This document shows positions 31,583-40,544 of a stretch of 64,000 nt of DNA, one piece after another; within the stretch, counting starts at the first letter, position 1; the number at the start of each line of letters is the position of its first letter. Origin of the DNA: Lachnospiraceae bacterium (GTDB taxonomy: Bacteria; Bacillota; Clostridia; Lachnospirales; Lachnospiraceae); contig JAFZLD010000014.1 of the NCBI GenBank assembly GCA_017553505.1, positions 1 to 64,000 of the forward strand, in the 5' to 3' direction. Position numbers and translations under genes: made by a program. Under the pieces are notes generated by a model. The model saw nothing but the letters and a program-made list of their open reading frames with translations, did no database searches and was not told the DNA's origin.

Positions 31583-32458
31583 TTAATTATTTCCACCCGA
31601 TATCTGAATATATATCGCGGGTCTGACTCCGTCCTGATGGGACGCAGCCTCGTGGCCGGTAGTTCTGATAATGCCGGATGCGCCTACATCCATAACTCTT
31701 GTCGCATCTTTGCCGTTGGTACGAAGCCACCAGTTGCCGCAACCAATCATCTCGTCGCTGAAGCCCTTAGCCTTGAATCCAAACAAGTCATAATAATCTT
31801 CGGTGATGTACCATACACCCGCATTAATGGCGCGTGTCGTAACCTTGGAACAAAGCTTATTGCCGGGAGTACCTTCCTCGGCTCCGATATAAGCCTCTGC
31901 TTCGCCTTCGCTTAAGAGGAATACCTTATCGCTTACATCGCTCGTGCCGGCACTTACATCGCCCGCAACCGTGGGGTAATCAAGTATGATGGACTTCTCT
32001 TCATCGTTGAAAGCTGCGTTATAGAAATCTCCGTTAAGCCATGTTCTTAAAGTACAAGTCTCCCAGGAAGTCTCGGTATATTGATCATTGAATTCTTTCT
32101 GTTCCAGAACCTTCTCTGACAAAAGAAGGAGATGATCGCCGTCATCTGCTATAACAATCCAGTCGATGGGCTCGGCACCGTTATCGGTATTTCCGTCCTG
32201 ATCGTAGGCACCGCCTCTTGCGGTAAGTCTGTCGCCGGAAATCGTGAATCCGCCTACGTGTGTAGCCTCTAAGATAACCGGCTCTTGTTCTTGGTCCGCT
32301 ACCTGCTCGGTTGCAGCGCCGCCGGTCTCAGTTTGTGTCTCTATGCTTATTTCCGGCATAATCTCGTCTTCAATCGATTCCGCGGGTGCCTCCTTGCCGC
32401 ATGTGACAAGTCCCAGCGAAAGTGCTATAAGTCCTATATAATAAATGTGTTTCTTCAT
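31583..32458 (-). CDS. DUF6273-type lipoprotein, second copy
   Basis: The 291-residue lipoprotein (lipobox LGLVTC, Cys20) has a Glu/Thr-rich linker and the same domain markers as 21327-22244: GAEPIDWIVIADDGDHLLLL, CTLRTWLNGDFYNAAF, then GNWWLRTNG and DGVRPAIYIQ. Identity between the two is modest, so they are diverged paralogs rather than a recent duplication. It is predicted to be exposed at the cell surface; ligand unknown. Confidence 0.8.
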   Translation of the reverse strand: MKKHIYYIGLIALSLGLVTCGKEAPAESIEDEIMPEISIETQTETGGAATEQVADQEQEPVILEATHVGGFTISGDRLTARGGAYDQDGNTDNGAEPIDWIVIADDGDHLLLLSEKVLEQKEFNDQYTETSWETCTLRTWLNGDFYNAAFNDEEKSIILDYPTVAGDVSAGTSDVSDKVFLLSEGEAEAYIGAEEGTPGNKLCSKVTTRAINAGVWYITEDYYDLFGFKAKGFSDEMIGCGNWWLRTNGKDATRVMDVGASGIIRTTGHEAASHQDGVRPAIYIQISGGNN

Positions 32459-32583
32459 CTAACAACCTCTTCTCAAAATTTCCAATTCATTATACAAAAT
32501 ACATCTTAATTTGTTAAGCATATTTTATTAGACATTTATGTATATCTAAGATAGAATTATCGGGAAGAAAGAGAGGTTTCAAA

Positions 32584-33807
32584 ATGCAAAGAGCATATGA
32601 AAGATTTTTAAATTACGTTAAGATACACACCACTTCCGACGAGGAAAGTGGCCTCCATCCGAGCTTCAAAGGTGAGTTCGATCTGGCGAATATCCTTGTC
32701 GATGAGTTAAAAGCACTCGGTATGTCGGGCGTACGCGTAGACGAGCACTGCTACGTATATGCATACCTTCCCGCAACTCCCGGCTATGAGAACGCTACCA
32801 AGCTCGGCTTCATCGCCCACATGGACACATCCCCCGAAGCATCGGGTAAGGATGTTAAGCCTGTAATTCGTGAGCATTACGACGGTTCCGACATCGTCCT
32901 TGAAGGTACCGGCGACATTTTAAGCGTCAGCCGCTTCCCCGAGCTTAAGGACTTTATCGGCGACACCATCATCACCACCGACGGCACCACACTTCTCGGA
33001 GCCGACGACAAGGCCGGTGTTGCAGAGATCATGACCGCCATGGACACCATCATTACCGAGAATATCCCTCACGGCGAGATTTGGGTAGGCTTCACCCCCG
33101 ATGAGGAAATCGGCGAGGGAACAGATTTCTTTGACCTTAAGAACTTCGGCGCTACCTACGCTTACACTGTTGACGGCGGCGATGTTAACGCCCTCGAGTA
33201 CGAGAACTTCAACGCAGCCGGCGCCGAGATAGCCATCAAAGGCGTCTCCGTTCACCCCGGCTCTGCCAAGGACATCATGGTCAACGCCGCACTGGTAGGC
33301 ATGGAGCTTCACTCCCTTCTCCCCGAGGCCATGCGCCCCGAGCACACCGAAGGCTACGAAGGCTTCTTCCACCTTACATCCTTCACCGGTCAGGTATCAT
33401 CCGCCAAGATGTCATACATCATCCGCGACCACGACCACGATTTATTTGAGTCAAAGAAAGTGATGTTGCAGGATGCAGTTGCTGCTATCAACAAAAAATA
33501 CGGCGACGGCACCGTAACCCTTACCATCAAGGATTCCTACTACAACATGCTTGAAAAAATCAAGCCCCACATGCACTTAATCGAGAACGCCCGCCTCGCC
33601 CTTAAAAAGGCCGGCCTTAACCCGATTGACGTACCTGTCCGCGGCGGCACCGACGGCGCCCGCCTTTCTTACGACGGTCTCCCCTGCCCCAACCTCGGTA
33701 CCGGCGGTTGCAACTTCCACGGCACCTACGAATGCTGCAGCATCGACAAGATGGACAAGGCTGTGGAGATCATCCTTAACCTTATCGAAATCTATTCCAA
33801 CCGCTAA
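32584..33807 (+). CDS. pepT: Peptidase T (tripeptidase)
   Basis: The 407-residue protein is co-linear with PepT (M20B, usually ~408). It has HMDTSPEASG (metal His and Asp), TTDGTTLLGADDKAGVAEIM (bridging Asp), EEIGEG (catalytic and metal Glu) and the late GGTDGARLSYDG and CPNLGTGGCNFHG. It releases the N-terminal residue from tripeptides in the cytoplasm using two zinc ions. GAGAGG precedes the ATG. The gene is one of few on the plus strand and is monocistronic. Its codon use is more GC-biased than its neighbours, suggesting strong expression. Confidence 0.95.
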   Translation: MQRAYERFLNYVKIHTTSDEESGLHPSFKGEFDLANILVDELKALGMSGVRVDEHCYVYAYLPATPGYENATKLGFIAHMDTSPEASGKDVKPVIREHYDGSDIVLEGTGDILSVSRFPELKDFIGDTIITTDGTTLLGADDKAGVAEIMTAMDTIITENIPHGEIWVGFTPDEEIGEGTDFFDLKNFGATYAYTVDGGDVNALEYENFNAAGAEIAIKGVSVHPGSAKDIMVNAALVGMELHSLLPEAMRPEHTEGYEGFFHLTSFTGQVSSAKMSYIIRDHDHDLFESKKVMLQDAVAAINKKYGDGTVTLTIKDSYYNMLEKIKPHMHLIENARLALKKAGLNPIDVPVRGGTDGARLSYDGLPCPNLGTGGCNFHGTYECCSIDKMDKAVEIILNLIEIYSNR

Positions 33808-33813
33808 ACCCCA

Positions 33814-33837
33814 AGCCCGCGTCCCGCGGGCTTTTTT
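33814..33837 (+). terminator. Intrinsic terminator of pepT
   Basis: AGCCCGC-GTCCC-GCGGGCTTTTTT. Confidence 0.85.
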
Positions 33838-33899
33838 CATATCGGCCACCCGTACACGAACCGCCCCGAGCAGGCTGCCATTACGTATGAATATAGGAC

Positions 33900-33926
33900 A
33901 AAAAAGCCCCGCGGTTTCCGCGGGGC
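33900..33926 (-). terminator. Intrinsic terminator of the MscS gene
   Basis: Minus-strand GCCCCGCGG-AAA-CCGCGGGGC followed by TTTTTTG. Confidence 0.85.
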
Positions 33927-33931
33927 AAAAG

Positions 33932-34738
33932 TCAATCTTTGATGAGTTTGACGTCGACCTTCGTATAAGGGATTTCGATACCCTTTTCGTCGAAGGTTTT
34001 TTTGATAAGTTCCATGCTGTCGAAGTAGACGTTCCAGTAGTCGGAGTTCTTGCACCAGACACGGTAGGTGTAGTCGATGGAGCTGGCGCCCATCTCCTTT
34101 AAGCGCGCCATGGGCGCGGGCTCTTTGAGAACCCCTTCGGTGGCGTCGGCCACTTCGAGAAGTGTTTTTTTGACGAACTCGGTGTCGGCGTCGTAGGAAG
34201 CGGATACCATTATGTCGACGCGGCGGTTACCGCCGGTGGTGTAGTTGATGATGTTGGCATTAGTAAGCTTGCCGTTGGGAACCGTGATGACCTTGTTGTC
34301 GGGGGTCGTGAGAATCGTGTAGATTACCGTGATGCTTGTGATGGTGCCCGAAGCGCCGTCGCTCTCGATGTAATCGCCGACTTTAAAGGGGTGGAAAAAT
34401 AAAATCATCAAACCGCCCGCGAAGTTCGACAAAGCACCCTGCAATGCAAGGCCGATAGCCACGCCGGCTGATGTAAAGACTGTCAGGAACGCTGTCGAAG
34501 GCACGCCGATGCACATAGCTGCCGTTGCGATTACCAGCGCATAAAGGGCGATGCGGATGAAGCTTGTGATGAAGCTCTGCGCTCCCTTCTCGAGTTTCTT
34601 GAAGGCTCTGCCCTTCTGTATGATGCGAATAAGCCACTTGGAAAGCTTAACGCCTACAATAAGAATTACAAGGCCGAGCAGAATCTTAAGGCCCGCATCT
34701 GTTCCTATTTGCTGTATTTGTTTCCAGAAATCTTCCAT
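33932..34738 (-). CDS. MscS-family mechanosensitive ion channel
   Basis: The 268-residue protein has three N-terminal spans. The third is the pore helix with VGIALQGALSNFAGGLMILF, followed by HPFKVGDYIESDGASGTITS and the beta-domain TTPDNKVITVPNGKLTNANI and NYTTGGNRRVDI. These are the hallmarks of MscS, which opens under membrane tension to release solutes. ATG at 34738 sits 6 bases after GGAGG. The frame's first ATG (34744) directly abuts that site. It is close to the typical 286 residues of E. coli MscS. Confidence 0.93.
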   Translation of the reverse strand: MEDFWKQIQQIGTDAGLKILLGLVILIVGVKLSKWLIRIIQKGRAFKKLEKGAQSFITSFIRIALYALVIATAAMCIGVPSTAFLTVFTSAGVAIGLALQGALSNFAGGLMILFFHPFKVGDYIESDGASGTITSITVIYTILTTPDNKVITVPNGKLTNANIINYTTGGNRRVDIMVSASYDADTEFVKKTLLEVADATEGVLKEPAPMARLKEMGASSIDYTYRVWCKNSDYWNVYFDSMELIKKTFDEKGIEIPYTKVDVKLIKD

Positions 34739-34765
34739 AACCATCCTCCGTAACGCGCCTGCCGA

Positions 34766-35647
34766 TTATATTCCTGCCGCGCGCTCTACTTTCTCAATGA
34801 ATTCATTAATAGCTTTGGTATATCCCGCTCTGTCTTCGGTAATGGACAAAGCATGGTCCGCGCCCTTGAAGATATGTATCTCGCTCAAGGGGTTCTTGCA
34901 CAGCTCGTACATTGCCTTGCTGTGATTTACATTAATCAAAGAATCATCCTCTCCGTGCATGAAACAGATGGGCACATCCGAGTTTCTGACGGAATCTATG
35001 GGCTTTACTTTGAAATAATCATATTTGTATCTTAAATATCCTATCAGGCGCGCCACGTAACGTGCAGGCTCCCCTAAGATACTCGCTCTCTTATAGGCAA
35101 GTTCCTTAATAAGCAGCTCAAGGTCCATAAACGGACAGTCCGCCACCACAAAATCCGGGCTGAAACTTGAAAGCATTCTTAATACACTCGCGCCACCCAT
35201 AGACTCACCGTGGAGCCCTATCAGGCAATCGCTTCCGAAACGTTCCCTGGCGCTCTCGCAGATTCGCTTGATATCGTCGGCTTCCTTCATGCCGAGCGTA
35301 CAGTACTTGGCCTTGGACTCGCCGAAATACCGCTCGTCGAATATTATTATATTATACCCAAGGTCATAGAAAATCTTGGCGTATTTGATGTCGGCTTCTT
35401 TGGCCGCCGTGATGCCGTGAGCGATGACGGCTACTTTGTTGCGCTTATGAACGTGAGCCGGAGTGAGTATTATCTCGCCCTTAATCTCTGCGTCGTCGCT
35501 TGCAATCGTAAAGGGTTCTTTGTCCCAGCGTTTCTCGTAGTCTTCGATAGCGTCGCCGAACCCCCGCTCCGTATCAATCTTTATAAGCTCTTCCCGCGGA
35601 GTCTTCGGAGACAGCATAATAAAGTTGGCAATATAATGACCGATCAT
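34766..35647 (-). CDS. Alpha/beta hydrolase
   Basis: The 293-residue protein has the nucleophile elbow GLHGESMGGASV (Ser near 149), an oxyanion-side VAVIAHGITAAKEAD, an acid in FMHGEDDSLINVNHS and a His in FKGADHALSI. It is typical of cytoplasmic or membrane-associated esterase/acyl-transfer hydrolases; the N-terminal YIANFIMLSP could touch the membrane. It overlaps the upstream MFS gene by 4 bases, so the two are translated together. Substrate unknown. Confidence 0.85.
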   Translation of the reverse strand: MIGHYIANFIMLSPKTPREELIKIDTERGFGDAIEDYEKRWDKEPFTIASDDAEIKGEIILTPAHVHKRNKVAVIAHGITAAKEADIKYAKIFYDLGYNIIIFDERYFGESKAKYCTLGMKEADDIKRICESARERFGSDCLIGLHGESMGGASVLRMLSSFSPDFVVADCPFMDLELLIKELAYKRASILGEPARYVARLIGYLRYKYDYFKVKPIDSVRNSDVPICFMHGEDDSLINVNHSKAMYELCKNPLSEIHIFKGADHALSITEDRAGYTKAINEFIEKVERAAGI

Positions 35648-36984
35648 TTTGCACTTCCCTTTTTACTGTACCTTGCCGCCATGATAAGCGGAATAAACGT
35701 AATAAGTGACACACCTGCGCCGACCAGGAAGAGCACTTCCGTAGGAAGATATTCTTTGAGGCCGTATTCATTAATAATTTCGCCGTTCTTTTTAATAATG
35801 GGGTTCGCAATCAAAGGCGCCACCACCATGGGAATCAGTACAAAGAAAAGGATTCGGATTCCCTCAAACTGTCCCTTCGCTTCCTTGGGATACAGTCCCT
35901 TAGCCCACACCGAAACGGTCTGCAGGAACACTACATAACCCACACCGATTAAGAACACGCCGATAAGCATCACAGGATTGAAAATGCTTCCCGTATTAAC
36001 GTTCTCCGGGCGGACAAAGAAACCGAGCACCAGCAGTCCCACGATATTAAAGAATATCGAGGCAAAAGCAATCGGCACATGCTTGCCCGCATTGATAAGC
36101 TTAGTAGCCGGGAACACGAGGAGCATCGCAAGGATAAGCCCGATTCCCTCCATAAAGCCCATCATGTCGGCGGTGAATCCGAGATAATAAATCATGTAGT
36201 TACCAAGGTGCGTAAAGTACATGTTAAATGCTATAAAATACGCGGAAAGTGTGAGGTTGACCCACACGAGTTCTTTGAGCGAAAAGTACTTCTTAAAGTT
36301 GAAAACCGAGGCAAACTGCTGCCAAAACGTTCCCTCAATATGAGGCTCCAGGTCCGGCGCATCCTTCATAAATACCAGCGAAAAGATACCGCAGCATATT
36401 ACAAACGCGCCCATCACCACGAAAAGTCTCATGTAATTGTTCTCGCTGCCGATGAGCATTCCGCCCGCAACGGTACCGACGATGGTTCCGATAATCGGCT
36501 GAGTTGCAAGAGCTGCACCGATTTGGCCTTTATTACGCTCATTCATGTGGTCGTTCATCCACGCGTTAAAGCCCGAATCGTTACCCATCGAGCCAAAGAA
36601 ACTCATTATCGCATCCGCCGCCACAACGGCCACGCCCGCAGTCATAAGAACCGAAGCGGTGCCCGAGCCTGCGCCCTTCATAATGAATTCCGTCGTTCCG
36701 AAAAGTATCGTGAATATTCCCCACAATATATAACCTATCGAAACCGCGAGACGCCTTCTTCCGCGCCTGTCTGTAGCGGTTCCCGTCACAAACGTAGAAA
36801 TAGTCGTAGCGGTCGCTGAAATTGCCACCATCCAAGAAATAATCGTCGGATCCTTGGCAATCTTCTCATACACAAATGTATTGAACCACTGATTCTCCAT
36901 ATTCCAGCACAGCTGGCCCGCAAGTCCGAGCGCCCACACAAAGCCCCAGAAGCCGCGTACCTTTTTAGTACTATCACTGTTCAT
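35644..36984 (-). CDS. MFS transporter
   Basis: The 446-residue protein has 12 hydrophobic segments and the loop 2-3 signature GTATDRRGRRRLAVSIGYIL. NSDSTKKVRGFWGFVWALGLAG at the start is typical of a Lachnospiraceae MFS subgroup. It probably transports sugars or other small solutes. ATG at 36984 follows GGAGGG. It leads the pair with the alpha/beta hydrolase, perhaps for uptake and hydrolysis of the same compound, an inference. Confidence 0.88.
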   Translation of the reverse strand: MNSDSTKKVRGFWGFVWALGLAGQLCWNMENQWFNTFVYEKIAKDPTIISWMVAISATATTISTFVTGTATDRRGRRRLAVSIGYILWGIFTILFGTTEFIMKGAGSGTASVLMTAGVAVVAADAIMSFFGSMGNDSGFNAWMNDHMNERNKGQIGAALATQPIIGTIVGTVAGGMLIGSENNYMRLFVVMGAFVICCGIFSLVFMKDAPDLEPHIEGTFWQQFASVFNFKKYFSLKELVWVNLTLSAYFIAFNMYFTHLGNYMIYYLGFTADMMGFMEGIGLILAMLLVFPATKLINAGKHVPIAFASIFFNIVGLLVLGFFVRPENVNTGSIFNPVMLIGVFLIGVGYVVFLQTVSVWAKGLYPKEAKGQFEGIRILFFVLIPMVVAPLIANPIIKKNGEIINEYGLKEYLPTEVLFLVGAGVSLITFIPLIMAARYSKKGSAK

Positions 36985-37045
36985 ACTGTAACCCTCCAAC
37001 AATTACAGTATACAACAATTTACGATTAGTAACAGTACATGTTAA

Positions 37046-37076
37046 AATAAAAAATCGGCGCTTTTAGCGCCGATTT
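37046..37076 (-). terminator. Intrinsic terminator of the 43-residue peptide gene at 37082
   Basis: Minus-strand AAATCGGCGC-TAAAA-GCGCCGATTTT then TTATTTT. Confidence 0.8.
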
Positions 37077-37081
37077 CACCA

Positions 37082-37213
37082 TTACTTTTTAAAGTTCTTT
37101 TTTATATATACTATTGCAGCTATAGTCATGGTAATATGAAACGCAACAGAAGCGACATTTCCAATAATCCCCCATCCTATAACGAATAAATGTGAAATTG
37201 GTAAAACAGACAT
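37082..37213 (-). CDS. 43-residue membrane peptide
   Basis: The frame MSVLPISHLFVIGWGIIGNV, then ASVAFHITMTIAAIVYIKKN and FKK, has one or two hydrophobic segments and a basic tail. AGAGGGAG is 5-6 bases before the ATG. It is followed 6 bases later by a strong terminator. No family is recognised. It lies in the 500-base gap 36985-37486, which otherwise holds the next small ORF, a hairpin, and AT-rich sequence. Confidence 0.6.
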   Translation of the reverse strand: MSVLPISHLFVIGWGIIGNVASVAFHITMTIAAIVYIKKNFKK

Positions 37214-37226
37214 TTTTACTCCCTCT

Positions 37227-37343
37227 TTATAGATTTGCACTCGTGGTAATAGTATGATCTTGTATTAATCCCACTACTATAGCTGATGTAAATGCTATTT
37301 CTGTATGCATCGTTCCCTTTACTGTAATATTTACAGTTCTCAT
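37227..37343 (-). CDS. Possible small peptide upstream of the 43-residue gene
   Basis: A 38-codon frame MRTVNITVKGTMHTEIAFTS and then AIVVGLIQDHTITTSANL ends 13 bases before the next start, as in an operon. The ribosome site before 37343 is poor. An internal ATG at 37310 follows AAAGGGAACG and would give 27 residues. Coding status is uncertain. Confidence 0.35.
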   Translation of the reverse strand: MRTVNITVKGTMHTEIAFTSAIVVGLIQDHTITTSANL

Positions 37344-37430
37344 ATCACTGGATAGTGTCTTTACTATACATAAATTATCGCAATATGTCAACAGATTGTG
37401 CTACATACTAAACGGTTAGTCATTATATAT

Positions 37431-37468
37431 TGTAGCGCTATCCGTCAAAATCAGCGAATAGCGCTACA
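37431..37468 (-). repeat. Hairpin after the DUF4097 gene
   Basis: TGTAGCGCTAT … ATAGCGCTACA, 11-bp arms with an additional inner CG pair, 19 bases past the stop at 37487. No U-tract on the minus strand, so termination is uncertain. Confidence 0.5.
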
Positions 37469-37486
37469 GCAGTTGCATTAGTCGTA

Positions 37487-38761
37487 TTATCTTGTCTCGA
37501 TTCTGAGCGAACCGGAAACTGTGGAAGCCTTAATCTGTACTCTTCCGCTTCCTAAGTTGTACTTGCCGCTCTTGGCGCCGTTAACGTTGGACTCACCGCA
37601 TAAGAGGTTGATTCTTCCGCTTACGGATGAAGCGTTGGCATTGAAGCCGTCGCAACCGTCGAGGGTCATCTCGATAGAGCCCGATACAGAGTTGCTCTGA
37701 ATCTTGTTAACGTTTCTGGTGATGATGTTGGTGCGTCCGCTGGTAGTAACGGTCTTAAGCTCAGCTACGGATGCAGCTGTTCTTACGCTTCCGCTTACAG
37801 CCTCTGCGGTAATCACATCACTGTTAACACCGTCAATTGTAATGTCGCCGCTGATGTTATTAACCTTCAAAGTCTCAAAGCCGCAAGTCTTAATCTCGAT
37901 ATCTCCGCTAACATCGCCTACTACAGCGTTTCTTGCGGAGATGCCCTCTACCTGAATCACGCCGGATGCTGTCTTAAAGGTTACTGACTTATAGTCTCTG
38001 GGAACCTCAACATTTAAGTCGATTCTGGGACTTGTGAGGCTCTTAAAGAAGTTGGTTAAGCCGAAGCTCTTTCTTTTGGCAATACCGTAAAGAGTGCTGC
38101 CCTTCTGATAGCACTCGAAAGCATATGCGAGCTGCTGATTGGGGGTGCCGTGGTTGGTATAGTGAACTCTCGCTACGTTGTCGGGTGAAGCGGTTACATA
38201 GATGTTCGCGCAGTCGCCTTCAACGACGATTTCGTTACAATCTGCGGAACTTCCGCTTCCTTCCTCGGTGGTCACATCAGAAGCGCCGTCGGCGGTCTTT
38301 CTGGTAGCCTTGTAGCTGTCGCTTAAATCCTTGGCAAATTCGCTGCCCTTGTTGTAAACTTCCTTGGCCGCATTGGTAACGCCCTTGGTGAAAGAATCTG
38401 CGAAGTCGCTTGCGCCGTCTGCAAAGCCCTCACCCATCTTCTCCGCACCCTTGGTAACGGTGCCTGCAAAAGAACCTACAAAGTTAGCGATTCCCTTAAC
38501 CAGGCTGTCAGCTGCCTTGGAAATATCCATTGAGTCAAAGCCCACGCCTTTCTTGTCGCCGCCCTTGCCCTTTAATTCCTTAAGGTCTGCGATAAGTTCA
38601 TCTATGGAGCCAAGCTCCTCAACAATCTGCTCCTCGGTCTTGCCGTTTGCAAGTCCGTCAGCAAAGTGCTCTTCATAATCACTGATGATTTCGTTCCTTA
38701 CATCCTCATCGAAAGGTCTCAATGCCTCGAAGAGATTGTACATATACTCCTGTTTATTCAT
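37487..38761 (-). CDS. DUF1700/HAAS-DUF4097 envelope protein
   Basis: The 424-residue protein starts with a HAAS/DUF1700 domain (MNKQEYMYNLFEALRPFDED, residues 1-70). An amphipathic, Ala/Gly/Phe-rich region (about 75-150, SDFADSFTKGVTNAAKEVYN) follows. The second half (about 180-424) is a DUF4097 beta-helix with recurring VSGDI/VSGSV/VSGRIN turns. Such proteins are partnered with PadR regulators and are thought to sense or shape the envelope. It overlaps the PadR gene by 8 bases. No ordinary TM segment is seen, unlike many DUF1700 proteins. Confidence 0.85.
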   Translation of the reverse strand: MNKQEYMYNLFEALRPFDEDVRNEIISDYEEHFADGLANGKTEEQIVEELGSIDELIADLKELKGKGGDKKGVGFDSMDISKAADSLVKGIANFVGSFAGTVTKGAEKMGEGFADGASDFADSFTKGVTNAAKEVYNKGSEFAKDLSDSYKATRKTADGASDVTTEEGSGSSADCNEIVVEGDCANIYVTASPDNVARVHYTNHGTPNQQLAYAFECYQKGSTLYGIAKRKSFGLTNFFKSLTSPRIDLNVEVPRDYKSVTFKTASGVIQVEGISARNAVVGDVSGDIEIKTCGFETLKVNNISGDITIDGVNSDVITAEAVSGSVRTAASVAELKTVTTSGRTNIITRNVNKIQSNSVSGSIEMTLDGCDGFNANASSVSGRINLLCGESNVNGAKSGKYNLGSGRVQIKASTVSGSLRIETR

Positions 38762-39071
38762 ACCGTCCTCCTAAAATCTCGTCAATTGCCTTAACAAACT
38801 GTATCCATTCTTCTTTCAACTCTGTCTGGTATTTTCTGCCCTCGTCAGACAAATGGTAATACTTTCTGGCGGGTCCCGTCTCGGACTCCTGCAAATATGT
38901 GGTCACCAGGTTGTCGTCCTTAAGCCTCTTTAACACCAGGTACAATGTACCGGTCGCAATATCCATTCTTGCGGAAATCTCATCGGTAAGCTCGTATCCG
39001 TAACGATCCTTGTCCGCAAGCATTGTAAGTACGCATAACTCCAGTGCCCCTTTTTTAAATTGTGCGTTCAC
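38754..39071 (-). CDS. PadR family transcriptional regulator
   Basis: The 105-residue protein has the PadR winged helix (FKKGALELCVLTMLADKDRY, GYELTDEISARMDIATGTLY, LVLKRLKDDNLVTTY) and ends with YYHLSDEGRKYQTELKEEW. GTG at 39071 follows AAAGGAG. It is translationally coupled to the downstream DUF4097 gene, which it probably represses along with itself. An imperfect dyad with TATAG-type arms lies near 39125-39150. Confidence 0.9.
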   Translation of the reverse strand: MNAQFKKGALELCVLTMLADKDRYGYELTDEISARMDIATGTLYLVLKRLKDDNLVTTYLQESETGPARKYYHLSDEGRKYQTELKEEWIQFVKAIDEILGGRYE

Positions 39072-39250
39072 ATTGCTCTCCTTTCTTTGTAACTGTTTCT
39101 CTCGATTAACTGCATTGTATCACAAGCTATTCTATAATGCAAGATAGTAGTTATAAAAAAATAATAAATTGCCCTGTTCCGCCGTTTTCTACGCCGATTC
39201 TTGTAGCGAAAGAAGGCCTTTTCCCTACCATCCGTCGCATTTGTCCCCCG

Positions 39251-39650
39251 TGGATGGGGGCCGGCGCGATGCTATTTAGGGCTTTAACCATTCCTTATTG
39301 GCTATTTTCTGTATATGGTATGGTCTTTATTCTGCCGCCGTGAGGCTCGTATTCATACCTTTTGAGCGTTTTGGGTCATAAGGTATGGTTTTTCTTTTGT
39401 CGGCGCGCGCGAGTTTTCATACCTTTTGGGCATTTGGGGCAATAAGGTATGGTTTTTCTTTTGTCGGCGCGTGCGAGTTTTCATACCTTTTGGGCATTTT
39501 GGGCAATAAGGTATGGTTTTTCTTTTACCGGCGCGTGCGAGTTTTCATACCTTTTGGGCATTTTGGGCAATAAGGTATGGTTTTTCTTCCACCAGGGCTG
39601 TCCGGCCCTCATACCTCCGAGGTATTTTGGAACATAAGGTATGAATTTTC
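39251..39650. repeat. Array B: 64-bp tandem repeat of palindromic units
   Basis: Unit starts (AGGTATGG or variants) at 39251, 39316, 39381, 39445, 39509, 39573 and 39637, so the five central steps are 65, 64, 64, 64 and 64 bp. Each core unit is AAGGTATGGTTTTT … a GC-rich centre (CGGCGCGYGCGAG) … TTTTCATACCTT, then a spacer TTTTGGGCATTTTGGGCAAT. Central copies are nearly identical; outer ones decay. The array occupies most of the 699-base gap 39072-39770, which has no gene. Confidence 0.9.
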
Positions 39651-39725
39651 ACAATTTCCCCTTGCCCGAACGGCGCACCTCAGGGAATTAAATCGACTTA
39701 AGGTGTGAAAAAGGTGTTTCAGACC

Positions 39726-39754
39726 AAAAAAAAGCCCCGGGCTAAAGCCCGAGG
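39726..39754 (-). terminator. Intrinsic terminator of the zinc-ribbon membrane gene
   Basis: Minus-strand GCCTCGGGC-TTTA-GCCCGGGGC then TTTTTTTTGG. Confidence 0.8.
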
Positions 39755-39770
39755 CCGGTGATACAATAAT

Positions 39771-40418
39771 TTAGTTAACAAATATGTGCTTGCGCTTCTT
39801 AAAGTAGACAATGTTTACGCAAAAGAACGCGATTGAAATAAGTGTTCCTACGGCATTACTTGCGTTCATTTGGTTGTGGCCGATAATATGTGAAAGCATC
39901 ACGATATATGCGATGCCCACAAGAAAACTTAAACCGTTAAGCGCGCATACAAGCGTTCCTGCCATTGCCTTGTACCTAAGAATCGAGATTGCGGTCAAAA
40001 CTGCAAGCCCGGCAAGAACAAGAAGGCCGATTCCGTAGAACTTATCGACATATCTGAGGCTTCCGTAAACCCTGTATACCATCTCGGCATTTGCTCCGCC
40101 AACATCATACAGCGAGCCGGTAAGCATCTGAACCGCTGAACTCAAATCTACAAGTGCACCGATCCACAGTGCAAAATATCCAAGGAAGTGCGCCCACTTA
40201 AGTCCTATGCTCGGGCCCTCTTCGCTTCCTACAGAGCTGTCCGTCATAAAAGCAGGGCTGATAGCAGCATCTGCATTAATTCCCGTGTTTTCTACAGCTG
40301 AAGCATCGGAAGCGGTATAAACCGTAATCTCCTTGCCATCGCCCTCTGTCGCGCATCCGCAATAAGGACATGTCTTAGTGCCTTCATCAAGCTGAGCACC
40401 ACATACGTTACATCTCAT
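39771..40418 (-). CDS. Zinc-ribbon membrane protein, copy 1
   Basis: The 215-residue protein begins with a zinc ribbon (MRCNVCGAQLDEGTKTCPYC, four Cys). A Ser/Ala/Thr-rich linker (about 30-70) and four or five membrane spans follow (about 78-95, 130-150, 155-180, 190-208). It ends KKRKHIFVN. Such proteins are widespread in Firmicutes with no known role. The gene at 40545 has the same plan, so the two form a paralogous pair. It is monocistronic with a terminator. Confidence 0.75.
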   Translation of the reverse strand: MRCNVCGAQLDEGTKTCPYCGCATEGDGKEITVYTASDASAVENTGINADAAISPAFMTDSSVGSEEGPSIGLKWAHFLGYFALWIGALVDLSSAVQMLTGSLYDVGGANAEMVYRVYGSLRYVDKFYGIGLLVLAGLAVLTAISILRYKAMAGTLVCALNGLSFLVGIAYIVMLSHIIGHNQMNASNAVGTLISIAFFCVNIVYFKKRKHIFVN

Positions 40419-40544
40419 AAATCGTTCCCCCGATAATTGTAGTTACCGTTTGAAGCAACAACTCCCCAAACAGCTTATCAAATTCAATGATACACTATCT
40501 TACGCCAAAAGAAAACATCGCGCGAGATTCATCCACGGCAAATA

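Noticed and set aside
36079-36819. A 246-codon plus-strand frame opposite the MFS gene
   Set aside because: Arg/His-rich shadow without a ribosome site.
39385-39637. Short ORFs (62 codons each) inside array B
   Set aside because: Created by the tandem repeat itself; the 64-bp period is not a multiple of three, so the frame shifts in every unit.
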